DNA of 64,000 nt from the NCBI GenBank assembly GCA_038030265.1, contig CM075941.1:13888001-13952000 (forward strand). The letters are read 5' to 3'. Under the pieces are notes generated by a model. It was not told the DNA's origin and did no database searches. It saw only the letters and a list, made by a program, of their open reading frames with translations. Origin of the DNA: Corythucha ciliata (Eukaryota > Arthropoda > Insecta > Hemiptera > Tingidae). The position numbers and the translations under genes were made by a program. Positions 49,921 to 61,700 of this stretch are shown in pieces (position 1 is the stretch's first letter; each line of letters starts with the position of its first letter).

Positions 49921-52632
49921 CTCATTTGCACTCTATGGAGGTTATTTTACGTCGGTGATCTTCATGCCTTGCGAGCTTCACCGCCGGAGTCTCTCGACTT
50001 TTGCTGTGGTGCTGGGGCTCCAGCCTGCAGGAGTTGTATGCGGGCCGACAACGGGCCGGTTGACGCTTCAGGAGGGCCTCGTTTTCTTCAATTTGTTCAC
50101 GTTCGCCTTGCCCGTGGAAGGGGGGGGGGCAGGTATGCCTGCGAGAACCTGCACATCTTTAAGAAGTCTCGCGGCAGACTGGGAACCAAATGACTGGCAG
50201 GTGGGATGAGCAAAATTAACGGAAACCGGAAATTCGGTGGTGTTGGTAGTTCTGTGAGCTTTAACGACTCATTAAATCTTTATTTTATAATGTTTTCGCC
50301 AGTTTTCCCAAAACAGGTCACCCTGAGCCGATTATAGAGGTTCGTGGGGGCAAACAAACCTCTAAAATCGACAGACAAACAACCAGTTAATCCCGGCTCC
50401 GTGAAAAGATTATATTTGAATACACGATAATCCGGGTTTGTAGGTGGTTAGTTGGGTGGATGGGGCGGGGGTCTTTCCCTTTCCGTCCCTTTTTCGGTCA
50501 CATTTCTTTCTAGCGAAGCCGGTGACTGCTCAATTTGCTGGGTCGCTTATTCGGAACAAAGAGCGAGAGAGAGGACACAAAAACCAAACAAGTATCTGTC
50601 GTAAATTTGACCGCATTTGTGGGAGGCCCTAAGTGTAGGTAGTCCACAGAAAAAGAGCGCTTTAAAAGCCGGCAAAAGTGAGAGAGAATGATTTCGAGTC
50701 AAACGACGATGGGATGGGTTAGGGTGTGTGTGGAGTGGGGGGGGGGGAGAAGCCACCGGCCGTCTTTATGCCAGCGCATAAAGTCTTACGTCTAAATCTC
50801 CTTCTCTCATGGAGGCTCGAGTTATGTTCCCAGGTTTTATTCTTTTTTTACAGAGGCCACACAAGCTCTCTTGAAGCTCACCGTCTTCTCCTCCTTCTCC
50901 GTCTTCTTCTGGGGCTGGCCCTCTCCATCCACACCCCCTGCCGTTCGTGGTCCATGAGAGGCTGTGGCTATAAGAGAAGTGTTTTTCCGACCTGGAATTC
51001 TAATTGCTTCTTATCTCTCTTGTTTTAATAGCATTCCAATGGAATTTGTCACTTAATAAATTCGTCCAGTGCCTCATTATGATCCCTCTAATTTTCTATA
51101 AATATAAAACGCGTTCATTTCCTATTCATTGCACTCAAACAAGTCCATATTTAGTTATTCGTCAGTCTGGCTTTCACTAGAAATGGACTGTTCGGTGCTT
51201 GTTTTAATTGGTTTTTATACCTCTCAACTCTCTTTCTCACTCGCTATATAAAGCGAGAAAAGACGCTTATGACGATCTCACTATTATGGCTAATTCGTGA
51301 CATTTGGCATGGTTGTTGACATTTTATTCAAAAGAGCATCGACTCTGGCGGTGTTTGGGTGGGGGGGGGGAGACATAATTCAATGACCCTGTATACAACG
51401 AGGTATAATAATCACCCAGCGGACTAAAATGAGTCTTTACAGTTTTTTTTTTTTTTTTTTTTTGCGAGGCTCTGAGTGGTATTTGTAAAAATATGCCACC
51501 CGTTTTTTCCATCAATCAGTCGACCGTCCCCCCTCTCCCACCCCACAACCCTTCACTGCCACACGGATTGTGAAATTGCTCAACAGTTTTAGATAAAAAG
51601 CCGATTGGACGATGAAGAAACTTCAAGAAGGGTTATCTCGGAGGGAATGAATAACTGAAATGTTTGAAGAGGTCGCGTGCCTCTAATTATAGGTGGAGTG
51701 GGGAGGGGTTGATGGTGATTCTCGCGGTCTTGTCCCCGAATTCTCGGGAGGCCTTTCCCTCCATGGTCTGGTTGTGGGATGGGTGGGGGGTGGGAATCAG
51801 TCTGGAAGGCAAAAAGTCCAGCGTCTCTCGCGAGAAGATTAGGAAACGACAAAGTTGTCATTTACGGGACCTGTTGATATTTGATATTAATGGTTACTGT
51901 GGGGTGGGGGTGGGGTAAGGGTCTCACTCGAAAATGCGAGAGATTCGGATGGAAAAGATCGACCGCAGGATTTTTATCGGATAGGGGGGGGGGGTTCGTA
52001 TAAGTGTGTGGATGGACCGTGATGGGTGAGGGGTGGGGGAGTAAACCGGACCGCATGCCTCGGATTGTTTCAAGCTAATTTACAAGGGCCAAGAACACTC
52101 TCATGTTCTCACTTATTGGGTGTTTATTCTAATTTGACATAAACATTCATTCTGGTGGCTTCACCCAACCGGTCCCTCCTCGTTTCACGCATACCACTAT
52201 GTCATGAGACGCTCCCCCTTCCCCTCCCTGTCCAGTATCCATCCAATTTTTTTTTTTGCTCTCCTCACCCCTCCACCTCATCTCTGTCTGGTTGTAGTAG
52301 CCGTAATGGTTTAAAAGAGGCCACGAACAGCCTTTTCAGGAAGTGATCACTTTTTGATTTGGAGCCGACTACCCCAAGCTGCTACCTTTAGATCTCTCAG
52401 CTACTTTACAGTTAAAGACAGTACATTTACGTGCGATAAAACGGTGTTCTAGAAATACCAGTTAATCTTTTCTTTTTCTTTTCTTTTCTTTCAGTTTAAA
52501 GTAAAATAGCTTTAGCACTTCCCCTATTTTGGGGTTGAACCCCTCCCTCCTGACCACCCAAGACCATGAAGACCCCACACAAAAAAACCTTGTCTAACAT
52601 CAAACTGCGTATTTTTTTTTGTTCTGTTTCAG
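49921..52632. other. no gene seen; upstream intron of the vn-like gene
   Basis: Many C/G and T runs. A good acceptor (TTTTTTACAG near 50852) leads into a Leu-rich frame without domain support. Otherwise nothing. Confidence 0.4.
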
Positions 52633-52795
52633 TAAAGCCAGTGAACGTGACTGGCCTGAAAGACTTAAAAGTGAAAGTGGGTGAAAAACTGAGGTTAGTT
52701 TGTAGATGTCGAGGGAATCCGCAGCCGGCCATAGCGTGGTACAAAGACGGCGTCCCAATCAACGCTTCGAAATCGTGTAAAATACAGTTTAAAAA
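52633..52795 (+). CDS. vn: vn-like exon: first half of Ig domain
   Basis: The acceptor is a T-rich tract ending TTTCAG at 52627-52632. The donor is GTGAGTA from 52796. The first two bases (TA) complete a codon split with an unseen upstream exon that must end after one codon base. The last two bases (AA) start a codon finished by the next exon. It encodes the A to C' strands of an Ig fold: a VGEKL motif, LVCRC with the first domain cysteine, NPQPAIAWYKDG with the core tryptophan, then NASKSCKIQFK. The sequence is free of the surrounding repeats. Confidence 0.85.
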
Positions 52796-55700
52796 GTGAG
52801 TATAGTACCGAATTTGTCTCGTTTTTTTTGCTTTTCTCTCTTTGTCAGTCCCACTCTTTTTACCACCCATGAAACGGAGGGCGGCGCCGGCTGTATTTGG
52901 TCCTCCACAGATTCCAGTGGTGGGTGAGTCGACAGAGGGACGTGGGGGATTCGTGGTACGCCCAGAAAAACGCCGGCAGCACTATGAGAGAACCCCTCGA
53001 ATTCTTCTATCGTTAACATCGATTTTCTCATATTTGCCATCTGGTGTGCCATCCTATAGAACACTGCCAACTACTTACTTACTGTGCAGTGCTTGCGAAT
53101 AGTCACATCAGAGGCGTAACCAGAAATAATATCAGAAACGGCGAAACTGACTCATATAAAGTGCTCGTGAACGATCGAGGACCTTTCCAACTACTCGTAT
53201 GATCGAAAATTCATCTCAAGTTTCGGTTTTCCCTTGTCGAGAAACACTCGTGGTATACGGTTTCGTCGAAATTCACATTTTATCATTTTTTTCCAAAATC
53301 GCCCAGCATAAAGTGCGTTGGGGGAAAGGGATGTTTACAAAGTGTTCCAATCTGAGCCGCTCGCGCGGATTATGAGTTCCATAGGCCGTACGTGTTAACT
53401 GAGAAATTTCAGCCGACGTTCCAGCCAAATCGCCCTTGAAAGACCACGAGCGAGCACCTCTCAAACTGGCCAAAATTTAGCATTTCGCGTTGACGTTGGA
53501 CATGATATTTATTTTTGTCGCTCCTAGCGAATGAGCCACAGTCAGGTGCGCTAGCGTGGAGGATTTTCCTTTGGACTTCAGGGCTGACGTGATCACGCGG
53601 CCTCTGATGCCCGCAGGATGATTCTTGAAGGCCCTGAAAAAGGACCAAAGTCGGGAAAATCTTCGGGACCATGTATAGAGAAAACCCGTCAACGACTCAA
53701 CTGATCGAAATTTCGCCTCGAATGTCGGATTCCCCGTGTTTTTAAAACCCCAAGATGCGCAGTCGCACTTTAAATTCGGGTAATTTTCCCTAGCATCACT
53801 AAGGCGTAAAATTCAGCGTTGTCCACGATGTTTGGCGCCATTTTTTCCGAAGTGTCGGCTTGTCTCATTGCTTCCCTATACGCCAGATTTTCCAGACTGC
53901 TTCCTCCCGGATTTCAGGGCCTGGAATAAGGGCCAAATAAATGCAGGAATCATGAGCAAACCCCCCTCCACATCACCAAGACACAACAAAACCTCCAAGC
54001 CCCCAAAACAACAGTTTAGCTCCTATACCGCAGCAAAGGTCAAATCACAAAGAAGGGTCAAACATAGCAGAGCACTAACGACAAAAAATCCAACCATCGG
54101 AAAGTTACAACGAGAGCAAAGCTCCAACCAAAAACAAGGCCCGAACCAGAAGCGTAGAGTTAGGGGGGAGGGCGAGGTGGGGCCATCGCCCATCCAATAT
54201 TCCTATTGGGTGGGCAAGGTACCTTTTGCCCCCCCCCCCACCAATATTTTCACCTGATTTCCAACTATATCGTCCAACAAAGGGTGATGTACAGTATAGC
54301 GATGTATAGCGTTGAGTAACGGTATTTTCTTAATTTAAACTGCGAATTAGCGCTTTTTCTGCATCGTATCCGCGAAGAAGCTATTTTCTCTATTTAAGCA
54401 AGCCTTAAGGTAAGCCTTTTTCAATGTTTAAGCCACGAATTAGCACTTTTTTTCAGTTTCGTCCATGAATTAGCGAATTGGTGGCGACTTTTCAAAAATT
54501 TGTCTCCATTTTACTGTCGCAAAATTAGCACTAGATGCCGGTGAATTGGCATGTTTTCAAATTTAGCCGCCCGTCAGTGGTTTTTCTCCATTTAAGAAGT
54601 GAGTTTGGGTGCATTCTCGATTAGCGATTTTTGTCATTTAAGCCGAAATTTTGCGCTTTTCCTCTGCTTTGAACGAAAAATTGGCTGAAGAAGCCGCGAA
54701 TTGGCATTTTACTTAATTTAATTAATAGCGGCGAATGATCGCTTTTCCCATACTTTACCCGTAAATTAGATGTTTTTCTCAATTTCATTGGTGGGTTACT
54801 AATTTTTCTCCATTTTAGCTTTTCATAAGCGATTTTTCTCAATTTCATACGTGCATTAGTGTCTTTTCTCAGTATTAGACGCGAAGTACAATGTTTTTAT
54901 CCCGTGAATTAGAGACTTTTCCTAATTGTAGCCTTGAATTAAGGTTATTTTCAGTTTTCAAGAGTGAAATAGCGCTTTTCCTCAAAAGCCTCAAAGTGCC
55001 GCCTTTGTCCTGTGAATTAGCGCTTTTTCTTTATATAATCCGCGAATTCGCGTTTGTTTTCTCAATTTTAGCTGCACTGTCGCGTTTTTACCCCTCAAAT
55101 TATCGACTTTTTAAGTTTTACAATACTAGCCGAGATAATAGCGACTTTTCTCTTCTCTATTTTTAACCGTGAATTGGCTTTGAATTTATTCAATTTCAGG
55201 CGTGAATCAGTGTTAAATTTGAGCTTTGAATCAGCAAATTTTCGCGATTTTATCCGCGAGTTAGCGATTTTTCAATTTTAGCCGTGATTTAGCGCCTTTT
55301 ATCCCGTGAATTAGGGACTTTTCTTAATTTCAGCCGTGAAAGTAGCGGTTTTCCTCAGTTTTATCAGTGAAATAAAGCTTTTCCTCATAAAGCTTTTACC
55401 CATGAATTGGCGTTTCGTCCCGCAAAATAGTGGTGAATCTCCATTTTTTGTTATAATTTAGCGTTTTTCATTATTTTAGGTGCGGGCTAATTTTACCTGT
55501 AATGTAGCGGTTTTATTCCCCAAATTAGCCATTTTCCTCCATTTTCGCCCCTAAATAGCATTTTTCTCAATGTTAGCCGCGATTTTTTTCTTACTTTTAG
55601 CCACGAATTTGCGTTTTTTCTCAAGTTCACTCGCCAAATGGCTTATATAAAACAGGAATCAGTTATTCTTTCTGAATTTTGGACTGAAAGTTGCATCGAG

Positions 55701-58700
55701 AAACCGATAATTATCGCTTTTGTTCACTTTTAATCACAAATGCATCGCTTTTTCCAAGCATTTTGCCACGTGTGGCTCCAAGAACAATGAGAGCGCTTTC
55801 TCAGAGTAGTGATTTCGTGGGCAGAATGAAATAATCAGCTACACAATTTGCTGACCACCGGTGACATTCAATTCTAGAAGTCGCATGCACTGGAAATCGT
55901 CGAATGGAGCTAAATCACCGTCTAATCGGGTGATGACAACCAGCCAGACGCCCCTTATTCTCAGTTCGATTTCTCGGTTCAAATATGAGATATTTGTTCT
56001 TACGTTTTGTGCTCAGTTATATTATTTTGTTGTTCTTTAATTAGGTACTGCGAAATTTCAATACTTTTTTTTTTTTTTTGAGGGTACGGACTCGGATCTA
56101 CCGAGCCCTCTGGCGCCTAAGCTCTTGCGGCTCTTACATCATACCCTGTATAACTCCATCAGCTGTGCACTTCACACCCGTACTACGCGGGCGTTTCGGT
56201 CGATGCGCGGTTTGTCATAAGCGCACCGCCGTGAACGCCCACACGAAGCCGAGTGAGCCGTGCCACAGCTTGCCGCAGCCTTATAGTGTAATGGGCAATA
56301 GCTGGATTCGAACCCAGGCCCAGGCGTACACTCCCCATCAGAGCTGGGACTGCTTATAAAGCCCCTCCAAACTGCGTGTGATTCGAAATCGAGGTTCTGC
56401 AGTCCCCCTGCACCCCTCGCCCACCACACTCTGGCAGGGTAGCGGCCTATACGGTCTCGCCTGAGCACCTCATTCGACGGTCTTCTGTCAAATTCGGTCA
56501 CCTCCGCTACTCCCCAAGAGAGCCTGATGAGTGGCATATTAGAGGACGCTTCATTGTGATGGTTGGTGGTGGTGGTGGTGGTGGGGGGTCTACAGTGCCA
56601 CGCCCACGTGCGGTCACCATAGGTCACAAGGAGAACAGAATTTCGACCCTTTTTCGCCTTTCCAGTTACCCGGCCAATTTGTATGGTTGTTGCCGGAGGG
56701 GGGGGGGTGACAATTTCAGTGGGCACGGCGCTGAACCAGTGAAATGGGAGCGAAGCGTACTGGTCCTGGTATACCAACAGTTTTCACCTCTTTACGACCC
56801 CTGGTAAACTTTTTGTTCTGTTTTTAGGGCTTACCGTGAATTCTACGTCTCTTTGCTAACCGATTTCGGCACAACTAACCCACACTGGCGATTTCCACGA
56901 CTGGACAGACAGTCAATCTTTAGGAGCGTTTTCTTAATAAGAGAGAGAGGGAGTGAGAGCGTGTGAGTGAATAAGAGTGAGGATAGAAGAGAAATAAACT
57001 ATTTTTCTCGGAATCTCTACAAAGTAGTACATTCGACTGTCTCACTTTTTTTTTTCTGTACTCGAAAGGGGACGCGTTCACGTTAAATCGGTACGAAAAA
57101 AAAGGCTGGAAGGGATTATAGAAGGTCGATGGCTTTTGCCAACGCTATATACTCGAGTATGGCGTGATTACGAGTGTCAAACTCAACTTAATAGGGACGG
57201 ACAAGTGAGTTGGTTTATGATGGGTTATGGAGGGGGGGGAGTAGTTAATATCTTTTTACGGGATTTTCTCGTTGGAACTAGTCGCTCAGGAAGGTCATTC
57301 AGGAGAAATTATCGGCCCGAGATTTCCTAAATCTGACAAAAATGGTTGGGGAAAGACTTTTTTTCCTTTTTTTTTTTTTTAGCTCGAGTTTCGAAATTTG
57401 TTCCCAGGAAACGATCGTCCCTTTTAGTGCCCAAAGTTCGAATGGAGGACAGCGGACGGTACGAGTGTCGAGCCACGAGCGTCACCGGCCTTGTCGTTTC
57501 GTCCTGGGCAACCATTACCGTCCCTCTTCCAGATAACAGTAAGTATTATAATATAACGACATTTTAACGCTCAATCACGAGTTTTTACAATACGGTCGAG
57601 AGCACTTGTAAGCACCTGCCTCTGCATTTCTTTTTATACGAGTCATTAGTCGTCATCGAGCCGAAAAAACCACCACTCCAGCCACCGGTGCGAACCCCTT
57701 TGCCCACCCCTGTAAACACCAGAATTCCAATCACTACACTGACACACAGGTGTACAACGTTAAAATTGTCACGCTTCAATTAACTTCGAGTTTCTCCTTT
57801 ATCCTAACCAAATTATTTATAAACTTCTTTTTTTTTAATAAGCTGACCCGCTTATATAGCAAGTTCGCCGTGGATATTTAAAGCCCCCAACTACTGAAAC
57901 AACGTTAGAAATTTTGACTTGTTTGTTTACAATACAAATCCTTATGGGGTGCCACCATGCCAGCTCTATGGACCGGGGGAGGGGGTAAAGTCAATAACCC
58001 AACCCCCTCCCATCTATTTGCTCTACTTTTGATGATCGGTTTTGCGCGATGTTCGATGCAGTGCATTCACGGCCCCCGAAACCTCCCACGCATGGCGTCT
58101 TTAAAGCGACATAAACTAACATTTTCCCTGCCTCCCCGATGCTTAGAAATAATAATTTGTTATAGTTATATATAGGTATCGACCTTTTTTTTTTTTTTTT
58201 GTTGTTCTTCGGTTTTTTCGTGGAATACGTGTGATGAGGCGCCGCTTCTTGATGTAAATAAACACTCTCTCACTCAGTGAAGGGTTTGTGTGTAGCGAAC
58301 TGTGTCTGTGTGTGTGGAGGGGGGAGGGAAGCATTGAAATGGTCTCATGGAGATGAAGGGGTTATGGTTGGGTGGGGTGCGGTCCATGAAGGAAACCAGA
58401 CGTATTAAAGAGACCGAGGAAGTCTAGGCTCATGGGGTCTCTCTCGCTCTTATAGGCTATGGGATGCAAGGCGATGGGTCCAGACGTGAAAATGCTGCGG
58501 TGGGGTGATCAGTGGCGGGTGGGTCAAGGGGGGGGGTGGGGTTGAGTGTGATGACGCTGTATGTGAGAGCGAATGAGAAAACGAGGAGTTTCGTGAGTCA
58601 ACATTTGACGCAGTGCCAAAAAAATTTAAAAGGAGGCTAAAGCCAACGTTATACCTTCCAAAAAGGACTTAAAAGATTTGTGTTGTTTAAGGGGTACGGG

Positions 58701-61700
58701 GGGGGTGGAGAAAGGGGTACACTTTGCAATGGCCTGGTTGATGGGGTGTGGGGTGAAATTGTTGTGAATTTCAGAACTTGCTCATCCCTCCCCCATGATT
58801 AATTTTCTCATTACTATATGTAGAACACTTGTTTATTACTCCCCAATTTCGACCGTGACCTTTACTGCAAATCTATTTTTATCTGTTTGGTAGTTCTATT
58901 CAGTCGTACCACCCCCACCCTTCATCCAAAATAGAATGCTCCTGTCCGATTTCAAAGACCTTTCCAGAACCTGTTGTACCGAATTGAAAATTCAACGACA
59001 GGATGCGGCCATATTTTTCTTGATCATAACCTCAAAGCTCACCTTTCAAACAGTTTTTCTTTGAATCGTAGGGGGGCGGGGCGTAGAGTTGTCTGTTGGT
59101 TTTTTACACAACAAAAATTTTATATTTATATGGGATTGCCTACTAAGAGCGTCGGGAGCTTTAGAAGAGTTTATTTTAAACTTTTAATTCCTAATACACA
59201 CGCACTAAAGCGCATGCCAAGTGGCGAGTAGGGCCCTCTATTCCTCTTTCTCAGATAAAGTCGGCCCCGAGAGAAGCTTTCTGTAACCTAACACTAGGGT
59301 CACCTCACTAAGAGTAGCCAAACCTTCCCCCACCCCACCGAACTGTCGGTCATGCCACCAACGCCCCCCCCCCCCTAAACGAGTCGTCAAGTTTTTTCAC
59401 CGTCTAGAATGATCTATAAATACGTTAATATACCCATCATATTTTATTTTCGTTAATTTTTATACTCCCTCACCCCCCGCTATATCACTTTTTTTCCACA
59501 CTAATTTTAAAACTGCACTGTACAAAAAAAAAAAAATCATATTTCTTCACTCCCTCATCCTGGCCAACAGCCTGTTCTTTCTTGGCGAGCGTTGAATAAA
59601 GTGTCGCTCGGGCAATATGAATGAGATTCGCGCCCCTTCCCCCCCTCTCAACACCTTTGTGTTAAGAGCCAAAGCAATTCGCCCCTCTCCCCCCTTTCAC
59701 AATTATTTTGACATCTACAGGGCGATAAGATGCAGTAGGGGCAATGTTAAAAATTCAAGGTTTTTGGCAGCTTTAAACGTTTTAATGTGTTCGTATGACC
59801 CAAAAAATCCCAAAATTGAGTCTTTCGTGACCAATTAGCTCGGGTAGGGTCAATTAATTCGTTCAATATTTAGAACACAACTATTTTTAACCACAGATTT
59901 AATTTCCGAAACAAAATTGTCAGGTTTTCACGGCCGATTAGTCAGTTTTCGCGGCCTAAATTTTAGGAAATTTGACAGTTGGTCTCTTCCTCACGTGTAA
60001 TTTTACGGTCGTCCCGTAATTTAAAACTCTCTCCCACCACCCTTCCCCGTCCGTTTATATCGCAACGCAAGATTCCCGAGGAAATTAATTGAATTTCTAC
60101 ACTAGAAACAGATCCTGTTACCTCTCGCATTCTCTCACTCTAGGAATGAATAAGAAGCCCACCAAATATTGTTGCACACACACAAAGGATGTGGGTGGGG
60201 GGAGGGTGTATCACTGTACAATTATTTGTAATTTTTAAGGGTTTAAAACGAACAAAGGATAGCATTTATTTCACAGGAAGAGGCAGTACACTCTAGGGTA
60301 GATTTAAAACTAGGAAGAACATGAAATAAGGGTGTTTTTGTACATAGATATATAAAAGAAGCGACACTTCAAATCTTATCTAGATTTAGGGTAGCGGTAA
60401 TGATAGTGGTGGTGGTGGGGTGGGTGAGGTGTGAAAATTCTCTCTAAAATACCGTGAAAGATTTGCGAGGCATCGCCCGCACGATCAAACTTTTTGATCG
60501 CGGGTTTCTGCGACGATCTATGTACGAAGATGAGTGGGGCGGGGTGGAGAGGGGACCTCCCTAAAGTATAAATAGGACGTATTCAGAGATAGTAGACGGG
60601 GGAATTATATTTAGTCTCTTTGGAAAAGGGCAGTGAATGATGGTGCACATGAGAGGGATGAAGGGTGAGAGAGAGAGAGTGAGTGAGAGAATGATGAGCG
60701 TGTGATGCTACACGCTCGTCACACAATAACTTGAGAAATACTCAAGGAAGAGACACAACACGCGCATCATCGCAGGGATTGTTGTTTTGAGAAAACGTGA
60801 CAAGCCCCCCCCCCACCCTCCTACCATCCTTCCACACCATTTTATAAACTACAAAATTTACGTTTCTGAGAGAAAATAAACAAAAAATGGAGAAGCCCTG
60901 ATATTCACGCACTGCATCCCTCGCTAAAGTCGAAATTCTCCTACCCAGTCAAATCGCTCCACTAAATGACCCCCCCCCCCTCCTATGTTTAACCAAACGG
61001 CGCAATTTGTGTCCCCTATTGGCGCGTAAATTGTTTATTGGGAGCCCCTTGGAGGATTGCGTAACCCTAAAAACCAGCAGAGCTCAAACGCTTGGGAATT
61101 GTATCGATGGAGGGTCTCGTTTTGAACTTTATTTTTTTTGCTCTTTTATTTTATTTTTTTTTTTAACGATCGTTTTTTTTGTTTCAGCGACAGCCCTCTC
61201 GCCGCTTGAGTGGAAGCCGTGCCCCATCGCCCAGTACTGTCTCAACGAAGGCACGTGCGCCTACTACGAAACAGTAGGCGAATTAGTCTGCACGTAGGTG
61301 AAACGTTCATTTATATATTGTCTCTTAAATTCTAGTTTACTAACATCACCCAAAACCCAACCCCCCACCACCACTTATTCGCTTATAAGGGTGGTTCCAA
61401 CAAAAAAAAAGGGTTAAAACGGTGAAAAATCGAACAATTTACACACTCACAAACCTCCATCCATTTCACACAATTTGTACCGTTGTGACCCCCTCCCCCT
61501 CACACCCTTAGGATGTGTCTATGGCCAAGTGCCAACAGTTTTTTTTTTCTGATGGACCGAATGACCGATGTCCCCCAGTATCGGCTTTAGTGTGGTCGAG
61601 AGGGGAGGGGGGATAAGTCGGGTGACCGCCCGGGGGCACCGAGCCCTACAATCAAGGAGTGCATCTATACTACTACTACTTTTCCGTATTATATAACTGC

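Noticed and set aside
53832..54257. 141-codon plus frame in the vn-like intron
   Set aside because: Its Lys/Ser/Gln-rich part comes from a degenerate AAAGCTCCAACC-type repeat; no splice or domain support.
56172..56777. Longest open frame (201 codons, minus strand)
   Set aside because: Pro/Thr/Arg-rich, includes a poly-Thr from a GGT microsatellite and runs through a tRNA-like B box. No domain or splice support.
57383..57407. Nearer acceptor AG for the second Ig exon
   Set aside because: It breaks the reading phase with the preceding exon and adds residues not expected in the Ig loop.
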